Source of the DNA: Harmothoe impar
Lineage: Eukaryota > Annelida > Polychaeta > Phyllodocida > Polynoidae
NCBI GenBank assembly: GCA_947462335.1
Contig: OX381708.1
Coordinates: 44,457,377 to 44,521,376 of the forward strand
Length of the DNA stretch: 64,000 nt
Direction of reading: 5' to 3'
Each line of letters begins with the position of its first letter. Within the stretch, counting starts at the first letter, position 1. Below the pieces are notes generated by a model. That model worked only from the letters and a program-made list of their open reading frames with translations. It searched no databases and was not told where the DNA came from. A program made the translations under genes and the position numbers. Below are positions 1-12,000 of this stretch, piece after piece.

Positions 1-620
1 TCTCTCTTTATCCCGTCCTCCCTTTATCCCGTTCTCCGTTTCTCCTGTCTCTGTTTATCCCGTTCTCCGTTTATCCCGTTCTCCGTTTATCCCGTTCTCC
101 CTTCATCCCGTTCTCCGTTTATCCCATTCTCCCTTTATCCCGTTCTCCCTATATCCCGTTCTCCCTTTATCCCGTTCTCCCTTTATCCCATTCATCCCCT
201 TCCGTTTATCCCCTTCTGTTTATCCTTCGGTTTATCCTTCCGTTTATCCCCTTCCGTTTAGCCCCTTCCGTTTAGCCCGTGCTCCTTTTATCCCGTTCTC
301 ATTTCATCCCGTTCTCCCTTTATCCCGCTCTCCCTTTATCCTGCTCTCCCTTTATCCCGCTCTCCCTTTATCCCGTTCTCCCTTTATCCCGTCCTCCCTT
401 TCTCCCGTTCTCCGTTTCTCCCGTTCTCCGTTTCTCCCGTTCTTCGTTTATCCCGTTCTCCGTTTATCCCGTTTCTCTCGTTCTCCGTTTATCCCGTTCT
501 CCCTATATCCCGTTCTCCCTTTATCCCGCTCTCCCTTTATCCCGTTCTCCCTTTATCCCGTTCTCCCTTTATCCCGTTCTCCCTTTATCCCGTTCTCCCT
601 TTATCCCGTTCTTCCTTAAT
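1..620. repeat. 16-bp minisatellite in a PATL1 intron
   Basis: Tandem degenerate copies of a roughly 16-bp unit close to TTTATCCCGTTCTCCC run from the window edge to about 620. There are variants with TTTCTCC and TTCCG, and the tract is almost purine-free on this strand. It lies upstream of the first PATL1 exon seen here and is therefore probably intronic. It produces a spurious open frame of Ser/Pro/Leu repeats, which is not a gene. Bases 621-797 are ordinary intron ending in a pyrimidine tract and CAG. Confidence 0.9.
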
Positions 621-797
621 CTCCTTATATAACTGGTTTTGCAGCATTGCTGCATCTTTCTCAACCCTAGCATCCTCGTTGTATACTTACACTCCACTTC
701 TGGCCATCTCAGATCCCTTCCCTCCTTGATTCAAAGGGAAATTCAAAATTGTTGAAAGAATAGACTGACCTTGAATTTTTTATTTAACATCCTCCAG

Positions 798-3700
798 AGC
801 GCCTTTCCCTGGTGGATTTAACGATAATAACCGAGGAGGATTCAACGAGAACAACCGAGGAGGATTCAATGACAATAACCGAGGAGGATTCAACGAAAAT
901 AACCGAGGAGGATTCAACGAAAACCACAGAGGCAGAGGTCCACATCACCACCAAGGACCGCCTCCACCCCGAGGGCATCCCATGTTCAAGTGAGCATTCT
1001 AAGATATTCCTCTCGTTTCTGTAAACAGATTCCTCTCATTCTCTAGTCATCATTACAAGTAAAATAACGATTTTGAGTCTCATAAAGGAATGGCCATTTT
1101 CCCATTGATAACCAAGTATACTATTCTCTTTCAGTCAAAACCAACCTGGATTTGATCGTTTCCCCAATGACAGACACCCTGGTGACCGGTTCCAAAATGG
1201 CCGACACCCATCTGGTGACCGTTTCCCGCCTGGTGACCGCTTCCCACCCGGCCCCATGGACGACCGCTATGGACCTGGACCTGGACCTGGTGACCGTGGC
1301 TTCCCCAATGGTGAATTCCATGGCCGCCATCCTGGTGACCACCACATGGAACGTGGCCGAGGAGGCTTCAGTCCCATGGACCGAGGCGGCCGTGGAGGCT
1401 TTAATGGCCGAGGTAGAGGTGGCTTTGACGGACCCATGGACCACCCAGGCCGTGGTGGTTTTGATATGCGGATGCGAGGTGGGCCGCCAGATATGCGGGG
1501 TCGTGGTGGCTTTGATATGCGTGGCCGTGGTCGTGGGGGATTCCATCACCAGCGGTGGAGGAGTAACTCAGAGGCAGATGAGGATGACTATGAGATGGGC
1601 GGGGGTGGAGACCGGGATGTGTTCTCCAACCTCATGACACAGAAAGAGAAAGACTGGATCATTAAAATCCAACTTATGCAGATCCACACCAACGATCCCT
1701 ACCTCGATGACTACTACTACACAGTAAGTTGTCATGTTGTAATCGTATACCCCTAAATGAAGGCAAATCCCTGGTCGGATCATATTATTTTGAACCAAAT
1801 ATATTGTAGCTCCATGAATTGAAATTTGATTGAAGTGGTCGTGTTTTAACAATGGGAGGTTGGTGGATTTTCAAGTGAGCGTGCCAACTTCTTTTTTTTT
1901 CGGCCCCTCAAGAGGGATCCAAATTGTCCCCCACCCCCAATTAGTTAACAAGTACACACGTATTCAAACAGAAAATAAAAATTACCCATTTTCATTGATT
2001 CCAATGTTGATTTCAGAAATGGCAAATGGAGAAGTTGATCCGTGAGCGAGCAGCGAAGGCAGGCAGTAAGGGCGAACCAAAACTGGTTTTGCCCCAACTC
2101 GCCAAGGCAGATGGTCGTATGTACAAACCAGGTACGATCATTTATCTCAATCTGACTGAGTAAATTGAGCTATATATAATGCTTGATAATGAAACATTAC
2201 TGACCAACAATATAAGCTACATATGAAAAGATCTTGACTCCAATATAATCTATTTGCTCAACCAAATCAGTATTTTGATTCAACTCACTGGATTAGTCTC
2301 TAAAAAAAAAGTTTAATATTTGTTACAGTTCAGTTTGAGGGGTCTCTAGGCCGCCTGACGGCGTCTAGTGTACACAACCCGAGACAGATCATCGACGTGA
2401 GGGTTAAGACCAACACCGGTGACGAGGATGGTCGTCACAAAGAGATCCGCCGCTTCAAACAACTCCTTATCCACATTGAGAAGGTATGTGTATGTCCATC
2501 ACCAAAGGAACTGTGTAGGTGGTGCTTGTATCAACGTTTGTCTATATCACTAAATTGTATTTATATATACATGTATATCTATATCAGTATATATACATTG
2601 ACAATAAATGAATCCACTTATCATATACCATACTTGTGCAAATGTTTAAGGAAAAATATGATTGCTTTTTGACAGAGTTATGACCTCCTGTTGGAGATTG
2701 ATGATGTGGAGAAACGTGCTATGGCATTACCGGAGGGTTCACGGCCTCCCCTGTACAGAGAGCGTGCGGTGCGCATTCACGAGCTGTACGATCTGCTCCA
2801 CCTAGAGCCGCAGGACGACATCTCATTTGTCCAGCTGCTCACAGTCAGAAAGGGCACAAAGCTTGTCGCACGCACAATACCATTTTTGGCCAAGGTGAGA
2901 AATTGTTAATGCTTATATATGATATGAAAAGAGGTTGAGGTTGTGGTTAAGAATGCAATAATAAAAAATTATTCCCCTATATATAAAACGTCATTAGTTG
3001 GGACCAGCGAATCACCCCATTGAATTAGGCCTGAGTGCTCGTCATATAAATTTGAAATATTTAAAAAAAAAAAATTCTCATTTTATAATATTTATAATCC
3101 TTTTGAGTTTGACACGTTAAGTGTTTTTCCCAGTGTATTTATTTAATAGTATCCATTTTTCTGCAGGAACATGCGCTTCCGGTGGTAGCTGCGATTTTAC
3201 AGTCTATTCTCAGTGTCATCAAACGGGACCTTCAGGATGAGGTGGGTGATTCTTAAACAGTGGTTTTCAGTGTCAGAATTGTATGAGCATCCAGTCGTCA
3301 TATATATCTATATACATATCATGCATTGCCTGCATGCTGACAAACCTAGGCGCAAATTTGTGAGAGATTTTTCTAGAACTTTTAGAACCTAGTCTTGCCA
3401 TCTTTGGCTAAGCGAATAAAACAAGACAACTTTTCATATGAATACACTTCACATTAAATAAAAGATCATGTGAATAGTAAAATAACAACAAATTATTTTT
3501 GAAATAAAATTAAATCGAGTACTGAAAGAGTAATATGAGTGTTTCTTGTCCAGGTAATGGCTCAGCTATTTGAGCCGATGGCGAGAGTCGTGTCTGAGCT
3601 GGATCTGGCCGAGCTGGTGTTGCTCACTAACTTGCTCATCGCCCCAGTCACAGACGCACAGCTTGGTGCTCCTGTACTCAGCTTTATGCTACAGTCCAAG

Positions 3701-4751
3701 GTGAGTAACTTGGTATAGCAAAAGGGAATGTAATGATTTCCTTTATGTGAGAAGGTAAATAATACCATTCCCGTCAAAATACTGGAACATTAAAAGAGCT
3801 TATTCAGGACGGGTGTATCAGGTGCTTACCACATGTAGTTGTATGAAAAGCTTGATTTTGATTGTAGGAAGAAATGTGTAACTTGGATCTTTTTACCTCT
3901 ATGTATTTAGTGTAGAGTGTTCTCGCTTGGTCCCTTTAAGCGTTCACGTAGCACCCTAACTTAATGATGATTAGAACCTTACTTGCGCCTCATAACAACA
4001 TTTGTTAAAGTACTTAGTTAATTCATGATTACCTCAGTCCAATAGATACACATCACATACTAGGACAGTATGCCCCAATCTTCTGATCTATAGTTGTAAA
4101 TTCATTGTCACTTTCCCCCTCAGTTTGGTGCCTCCCTTGTGTGGTCGATCGTCAGTCGGGGAGAAGTCATCTTCAGGACGGTATCTCCTGTCGACTTGGA
4201 TGTCACCAATCAAAACGACTGGTATGTTCAAAAACTTAAATGATTCCATCATTAGTCAGTGATATGATTTCGTCATTTCTTCGTCGAAATGCACAAAATT
4301 ATAAACAAATTACAATAATATTATACCCATAATTATACAAACAATAATTGTTGTCTCTAACCAAATAAGGGCATTTTTTAAAACGACTCCAGATGTACTG
4401 AGAGCTTATTAATGATGTTCTGTGATGTTTACTTTGTTTAAGAATGTACCAGTATATACGTCTATGTGTTGCTATTTGCCAAACCGTTAATTGTACCGAT
4501 CCACAATAAAAGTTTCCCAATTCATTGCTCACCACAGGACGGCCTTCCTACACAACCTCGGGGAGGCAGCCGCACAAACGCCAGAACTTGCTCAACCATT
4601 CTACGTCTTTCCGACGGTCCCCGCGTACCTGCAGAAACAGCTAGGCATGACGACGTACGGCACCCTGGAGGAGCGCCTGGCCTCAGCGCTCATACCGAGC
4701 AGCCACGAGCTGGGTGCCAGCACACCGCCCACTGTACAGGTGGCCTCCTGA
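798..4751 (+). CDS. PATL1: PAT1 homolog 1 (PATL1), 3' ten exons; 5' part outside window
   Basis: Pat1 proteins scaffold mRNA decapping: they bind the LSM1-7 ring, DDX6 and DCP2 and nucleate P-bodies. Exons by splice sites and reading phase: 798-989, 1135-1723, 2017-2131, 2329-2483, 2676-2894, 3167-3241, 3554-3700, 4124-4221, 4538-4751; all phases join. (That is nine; the 5' start of 798-989 uses the CAG at 795-797.) The first two exons encode a Gly/Arg/Asn/Phe-rich tract (GGFNENNR repeats, then RGRGGF and FDMRGRG), followed by [13 protein letters not shown] and DPYLDDYYY. This is the conserved Pat1 middle motif. Next come the [11 protein letters not shown] block and the helical C-terminal Pat1 fold ([49 protein letters not shown]), ending at TGA 4749-4751. 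The match to vertebrate PATL1 is recognised from memory of the family. No start codon lies in the window. Confidence 0.93.
4012..4083 (+). repeat. Left arm of a perfect 72-bp inverted repeat (PATL1 intron)
   Basis: These 72 bases, in the intron between exons 3554-3700 and 4124-4221, are the exact reverse complement of 5099-5170 in the PATL1 3' UTR. The arms are about 1.0 kb apart. A primary transcript could fold into a 72-bp duplex enclosing the last two exons. The flanks beyond the 72 bp do not match. Confidence 0.93.
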
Positions 4752-7700
4752 TAACGAGTGGCTGACACCAAGATATGTGGCACCGGTACAGCCGGGCAGC
4801 CACACCCTCATGCCACCTGGTGGCAAAACACCTTAAACTGCCCGTCGTTAAAGGCAGCTTGTCCCCAAACATATATATTGACTAAACCGATAGCATGCAT
4901 TTCATACCATTTTTGTCGTGGAATGATATGATGATTATTAGCGGATGCTGGACGTTCACTCTTTGTTGCACAAGGCCTCCCGTTCTATAGACATATTAGA
5001 GTCGATCATACATAACTCTAGGCAGCACACTGTTGAAGGATGGAATACTGGGCCACGGACAGGCAGACTGTATGTGTCTCAAACCTAGAGGAACCTTTGA
5101 AGATTGGGGCATACTGTCCTAGTATGTGATGTGTATCTATTGGACTGAGGTAATCATGAATTAACTAAGTTCTTCTATGGTGAAGAGTATATGTACTCGG
5201 GTCAGTTGTTAACAGTTGAGGCGACTGCGCAAAGATATGTAGACGGATGATAAGTCAATGCAAACTGTCGGTTCTCGGACACATGTGTACAAGGCATCAT
5301 AAGTCACTCAGTCTCTTACTCAGAATTACACCATATGTGATCTCATGCTTGGGATAAGATTCCCATCACACTTTTGAAGGGAGTCATTCAAGTTGATCAG
5401 GCTTGTCAGTGTTGTGTTATTGAGTGCACCTAGTATTGAGAACATTGATAATTTGTGCCATGGTAACTTCAAATTTGCAAAAGGATCACATACAAAAAAT
5501 ATGCCATGCATTCTCTTTCTTTTTTTTAAAAGGAAAACAAAGACATTGGAAAAATATGAGAATTCTATCACAAGGATATCAAGTAAAATTGTCACATTGG
5601 TTTGTTGTTTTGTGTGTTGGTGGTGCGCGTGATGCAAAACGGGTTTCTATTGGTGCTACACGTCCGCCATTACACACAGGGTTGGGGAGGTGGGGATCTG
5701 AACGGCCGCCACACAACTAACGCTGGAGACACAATGGCAAGTTTTATTGTCCAAATGAAGCGGACCGGTCGGTCCACTCGGCTTTGATGACGAGTACCTG
5801 CCTTACCGCCTGAGGCTACAATCATTTATAAACAGTGAATCGATTCAACTAAAGCAGTAACTTGTCAGGATAGGTGATTGATATTGTTGCCGTATGTATG
5901 ATCATGTAATCTGAGACCGGGAGACTTTGCAGTAATCACACCTTAACCCCAAGCGGTTCTGCAGTATTGGAGGTGACAATGCTAATCACTTGTGCTGAGT
6001 TTTTGTCCGTATTTATAATGGGCTTCCCCTTACCCTGTATACCATAGACAAGTGTTATTAGACAACCAAAGCTTTCTACTGCCACAAACAAATGCACAGG
6101 AATTCAGAAAATATTGTAAATGATGCATGATAACTGCCTTAGGTTTCTTTCATACTCGCATTGTTGCTATAATCAAGTTATGTCACTGCTACTTTGAACA
6201 ATGTAAAATACATATAAGTGTACATTCAAAGGGAAGGGAGAATATCAGCAGATTTCCATGCATCGTACTAGCGGGTATTTGATATTTTGCCGATAAAATT
6301 GAATGTATGGGACAATCTTGCTTCAATCGTAATACATCTAGAATAAGTTTTAGCACAGTATATGATTTTCCCCATGCTATTGGAAAATGAGTAACAATTT
6401 TTAAGAATTCAGAATTAATAAATATTTAATCCATGATAGTTTTGTAAAGGAGGGTCCATAGTCATTACTGAAATCCTATCAGGAACAGGTTCAAACTTTG
6501 CCTTGGTCTTGAAATTATCCATATATCATCTAACGGGGTCTATCGCTTTGATAAATACAGCGCTAGTGCTCATTGTCTTACATTACTACAAGAGATGCTA
6601 GGAGGAAATCGCAGCACTTGTCATCGAAATGCAGAATTACAGCTTTTAAATAGTTGTGTATCTAGATATCCTCGAAGGTTTAAAACTGGCCTGCAAAGTA
6701 AACTATATGTTAATTTTTTTGGAATATTAATGGGGAGTCATTGGCTTGTATCAAGAAACTTGAGAATGTTATGCTGGGATATACAGGAAGTCAAACCGGT
6801 TTGCTGGTATATAAACATAGTATGTATTTGAAATGTCAGATTTGGAGTTGTACACAAAGTTAGGATGAAATGTGGCTGTGTAATTTTTATGATTATATGT
6901 CTGTATGTACAATACATGCACTACTCTAAAGCAGACGCCTCAAATTGTAAATTGTATACTTTAGGTGTATTTGGAATAATATCTTTTGGTTACACATTGC
7001 CAGGATTGCCATTGCGTGTAACCTGTTATGAAATTAATCTCATTTGTGTTATGAATTTGTATTTGGTGATTTAATTCCTATCTCGTTCGCCTCTTTATCA
7101 CTGGCAACATATGTCAGTTGGGATGTAACTCTTAAATTTGTGTTACCAAAACCTCGTCAAGTTGTTTGACATGTATTGATTTATCATATGAAAACTGTTT
7201 CCGTGAAATGTGTTTTGAATAGCAAAGTGAAATTGTGTAGAAATAAGGACATAATCCTTTTCATTGGATGTGTTTCACACCCTATACACGTGTGGTGGCA
7301 CAAGCTTGAAATTAGTGTCAGTGACTTTGAATAAGCTGTACAAATTAGAAGTGCTAAATTTTTTAGATGAAAAGAATCGGAGGGAGATGGCAGTTAGGAA
7401 AGTGGTCTGTGATGATAAGATAATAATAATGCTCGTTTGAGATGTTTAAGAATGAAGTGCTTTTGATTTCATTGGGAGGAAAGATAATGACACAATGTTT
7501 GGAAAGGAGGAGAAAACTGAACAAAAAAAAAGTCGAAAAATACCAAAAAAAGAGAGAAGAAAATTGGCAACACCCATGGACAACGCACAGCTTTGTGTCC
7601 GACAACCTGATGTCTAAGGGTATTTCTTTATTTGTGGTGCCGAAGAGCAACTGGCATGCACTTTGTATTTGTGTATTTCCAATCTCACTGTTATCATGTA

Positions 7701-7945
7701 CTAGTATTGTATCCGAAACTGTGGGGCGACATAAGTTATGCCCAGGCGACATTTGTTATGCCTTAAAACACAGAGGCCGCAGGGTACCTGGGTGTCGCGT
7801 GGAGCAGACAACCTTCACTTTAAAAAAGCGGAGTACCCATTTGCTTTGAGTTGTCTTCATAGATGAAACCTGATGTTTATTTTTGTTGTAGATGTCTAAC
7901 TTGTAAATGGATTTTTGTTAGAATATATTGTGAATAAAGTCCTTA
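4752..7945 (+). other. PATL1: Probable long 3' UTR of PATL1
   Basis: No conserved coding sequence on either strand. It is AT-rich with scattered stops and short spurious frames. The last good polyadenylation signal, AATAAA at 7933-7938, is followed within a few bases by an inserted inverted-repeat element. An earlier TTAATAAATATT occurs near 6416. The true end of the mRNA cannot be fixed from sequence alone. Confidence 0.55.
5099..5170 (+). repeat. Right arm of the perfect 72-bp inverted repeat (PATL1 3' UTR)
   Basis: Exact reverse complement of 4012-4083. It lies about 350 bases after the PATL1 stop codon, so it would be present in the mature mRNA, whereas its partner is removed with the intron. 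Confidence 0.93.
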
Positions 7946-8267
7946 GGGAGTGCTCATTTTTTAACAACAGGGGGGGGGGCGGTGAGATTTCGCGCGGAGC
8001 GCGCGAAATTTTTTCACCCCCCCCGCTAGAGGGGTCAAAATTTTTTACCCCCCCCCCCCGGCAGGCCGAAAATCGGGCGCGTTCGCGCCCCTTTGTAGCA
8101 TAGTAACGCACGGGCTTTTTCCCTCAAAACAGGTTGAATTTTTTTCACCCCCCCCCAAGAGGGGTCCAAATTTTTTACCCCCCCCCCGGTCAAGGGGTCC
8201 AAATTTTTTACCCCCCCCCCCCCCAAATCCACCACCCCCCCCCTGTTGTTAAAAAATGAGCACTCCC
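7946..8267. mobile_element. Harbinger-like MITE, 322 bp
   Basis: Terminal inverted repeats of about 30 bp: GGGAGTGCTCATTTTTTAAC followed by AACAG and a G run at the left, with the exact reverse complement at the right end. The element is flanked by TTA at 7943-7945 and 8268-8270, the 3-bp duplication typical of PIF/Harbinger. The interior is long G and C runs with no coding capacity. It lies 7 bases after the PATL1 AATAAA. Confidence 0.85.
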
Positions 8268-8270
8268 TTA

Positions 8271-9013
8271 GTAAACCAGAATTATTTCGATGATGTTGGT
8301 TCTTTTGTGTCACTTTGAGTTTGAGGGGGGAATTACAGTACCGACTACCGTAACAAAAGTTGGGGGATCAAATGGGGAAAAGATCCACCCACCCAGTCCC
8401 TGAGTCCCTCCTTCTGTGTCTATTTTGTTTATGACAGCTCATTAAATGCAGAATGGTCTGTCGCAATCAGTCCATGTATCCCACCATTGGCACCATCTGG
8501 TGATCCCGGGAAAACGTTTACTTTTTGAGGGGTTACCTAGCCTCTTTACTTCAGGCAGCGATATATATATACCGGTAAACATCCCCCTAGAAAGGCGATG
8601 AAAATAAAAATTTTAAAAAGTACACAAAGATGTACCTCATGCTAAAGTTTAGCCTTAGGCATAGGGGCATAGCTAGGCCAGAGATATGGAGTGGGGCCTC
8701 TAGGCTTTGGCTAGGCAAACCACCCCGGAACGGGCACCTGTCCGTAATGGATCTATTACTAATTAATAGCTGAGTTCATTAGGCCATACATGAAAATTGA
8801 ATAATTAATAGTTATCGCTTACCGGTAAGAGCAACGCGTATGGTGCCCTTTCAGAGCGGGAACATGACCAAAACAATGCTTGGTGAGTGCTGAGACTCTC
8901 CAAGCAGATCTGTAGGACGTGGCTCTCGTGACCTCTCGTCGGTGACCCCATCTGTCACGTGTGGGTAAACTTGCCTTCCAGTGGACTCAGAACCAGGACG
9001 AACCAGAAGCAAG
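8271..9013 (+). promoter_or_regulatory. PATL1-SND1 spacer with SND1 promoter and 5' UTR
   Basis: This 740-bp spacer holds no conserved coding sequence. It must contain the SND1 promoter and 5' UTR, because the SND1 start codon is at 9014. I see no clear TATA box near the start and no repeat with recognisable ends. Confidence 0.5.
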
Positions 9014-12000
9014 ATGACGGCACCGACTGCACTTTGTCGAGGAATTGTGAAGCAGGTGTGTATTCCCTTACCTAATCCCGTATGGTCATTGATGAATATG
9101 TTATAGTTGATCTTAGGGTGCCTCAGAAAGAGTCACACGGAAGGTTCTATCATATTATTTGTCCCTTTTGAGGTACCTAAACTCGAGGCCCCATCGGCCA
9201 TATGGACGCCGGTCCGAGCTGTCAACGTGGCCACGATCTTCCCCAAGAACCGGTTGTGATTATTGCGTATATTGCAATCACAGCTCATATCCGGTGCTTT
9301 TAAACATTATTGGCCCTGATGAAAGTAGTAGAAATTTAGGAAAATTGAGCTTATGTAGGGAAATAGCTGTGTGGATGGAGTTCGTGCACACCTTGTTTAC
9401 AGTGCCAACAAGGCAACAATGAATGTGTACATTCGACGAAGGCTGTTCGGTCACTGACTCATGTCATGACTGCTCGATCACTGACTGTAGGCTACTCAGA
9501 TCTAGCCTACTAATACCGGTACTAAATCTTGATTTGATTTCTCATACGGTAATATGATTGATCAATAGACATTAAAGGGGAGATCACAAAATGTGTGTGG
9601 GTGATCTCATATGGAGAAGGTAGATTGCTTTGGCAGTGAGTAGTGTTGTAACTGTAGGCCTAAAATAGGGTAAATGACGTTGTATGATTGCAATGGGTGA
9701 ATGGCAATGATTGATAATGATATTGCCAGTTTTGATACCATAATATCACATGTACCATGTTGTTACCGTAACCTGGAAATAAACAGGATATCAAGAATAT
9801 ATATATACCGTACCACCAGCCTAACCAAGGAGGATCTGACTCCTGGATATTAGCCTACACATCAAATAATAAACGATGACTATAAACGTAGGCTGCATAT
9901 TCACATCATTCATTATAAATTGATTAAACTGAAATAGGCCTACCTAAGGCTAGGCTGCATCAGTGTTATATCATATTGATGACATTTTGGAAGCATCCCA
10001 TTACCGCAAGGCAAGACCTCACTGAGCATCACCCGGGCCTGTGCACTGGCCCTGGGGAAATCTGCTGTGGCTCAGGGAAGACACATACTATGTGTCAGAC
10101 TTGAAAATGGAATTTGGGTGGGTGAACTAGTTCTGGGTATACTAAAAGACTATATTACTACATATCTTCATTTTTCATTAAAAAGGCATAACATACCCTG
10201 TAGCCTACAATTGTATATAGTTTTGCACAATACCATCAGTAGAGTAGGCCTACCTAGGCCTAGTTAAGTACAGGGTACCCCTAATCTTGGGGGTAGGCCT
10301 ACAGTTGTGTGGAATTGGTGTGAATCTTGGCCACCTAAACCCAGCTGTCACCCAGCCTGTCACCCACCCCCTGCACATAATCCCTATCCCCAGGCTCAGG
10401 AGAGGCTTTTATATATACCCGGTAATAGGGTCGTGAGGTAGTGCAGGTGTAATGCTATGCTGTACTATGGTGACAGCTTGTTACTGTATGTGATATGCTG
10501 ATGAAGCATGTCAACCTGTGGTGAAATGCTATCCAACACGTCACCATTATCATTAGTGGAAGCTGCTACCGGGAGACTTATTAACACCATATTTATTAGG
10601 GCCTGTTAGATAATGACATGGAAATTGAAAATGCGCTGAACAACGGTCTATATAGAATAGAATATTGTACTTCTAAACGTATACACTGTTGCCTTGAACA
10701 GAGCTGCATAGTACTATTAGTAGCCTCCATATCGCTACTTATCTGTATCACTATGTTAATTGGCTTATGGTTGACAGGATATATAAACAATTGAGCCATT
10801 TATGTGCCAATAGAACAAAGAAAATAGAATAAAGCATAACCCGTTTAATATTGTTTATGGATTCATCAGTTCTTACACCTATGGTCTGAGTCGGGGGATA
10901 TTTGGTTTGATATCGATATGAGTAGGAGCATGTTTCTTATCTCAACGTTATCTTGTAGAAATCAATCGCATCATTTCTTAAGCCCGTTTACACTTATGTG
11001 CTAAAAGCATAACTTAATACGTTACAGTAGTGAGTACTACTGTAAATTCCCGCGTATGACCCGCATCTCGCGTATAACCCACACCCATAACTCAAAATCC
11101 TATAACCCGGTTCTGGATCTGAATATTTCTATTTTAGTACTGTTCTATAATGATAAAAACCCTCGTATAACCCGCACCCTATATAGGCATGTTTGGTATC
11201 AAATGAAAGCTGAGTTTGGTTCGCGTACAACCCGCGGGTAGTACGCGGGAATTTACAGTACTTCAGTTTCAACCTAAAAGAAGGTCGATCTGATAAACAA
11301 ATTTCTTTCATTTCTTGTGGACACAACATCAATGTGTGAATGCTGACGATTCCATTGTGTTTACTCCAGGTACTCTCAGGAGATGCCATTATTGTTCGCC
11401 GTGGACCGCCCAAAGGTGGACCTCCACCCGAGCGCACCATCTGCCTGTCCAATGTAACAGCCCCACGCGTAGCCCGAAGGGCGAACCCTAATATTGAAGG
11501 AGCTGTAGAGACCAAAGATGAGGTATGTATTAACTAGGATTTGATTAGAAGTACAATATTAATTTGCTGAAGTTCTAATGTAGTAGTTAAAACCTCTTAT
11601 GTTGACTTACCTTACTACAATTAAATTGAATTTGCATGAGTGTAACAGCTATGTTAGTTCATACTATTGTACCTAAATGATAAAATATTAAATCAAAGAG
11701 AAATTTAACAGATTGATTTCTTAGAAAACGTACAATACTAAAACTAACCTTTGTCTTTTTTGTCCCTAGCCTTATGCATGGGAATCTCGTGAGTTCCTGC
11801 GTAAGAAGTTGGTGGGTAAAGAGGTTGTCTTCTCGGTCGAGTACAAGGCTGGAGCTGCAAACCGGGAATACGGATGCGTCTGGCTAGGCCGCGATGAGAA
11901 TGGAGAGAACATCACCGAGATGATGGTTTCTGAGGGGCTCGTTGAGGTCAAGCGTGGAGGTTTATTCCAGAACAAGTAAGTGTTTCTATAGCACATATCT

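Noticed and set aside
279..632. 117-codon open frame of Ser/Pro/Leu repeats
   Set aside because: It is a translation of the 16-bp minisatellite and shows no domain.
1121..1637. Long open frames on both strands over the PATL1 Gly/Arg-rich exon
   Set aside because: They are shadows of the true frame (ATG-containing frame through 1256), which joins in phase to the conserved Pat1 exons.
10497..10535. CTGATGA followed by a GAAA, hammerhead-like
   Set aside because: No closed stem II between them and no following GAAAC/GUH arrangement.
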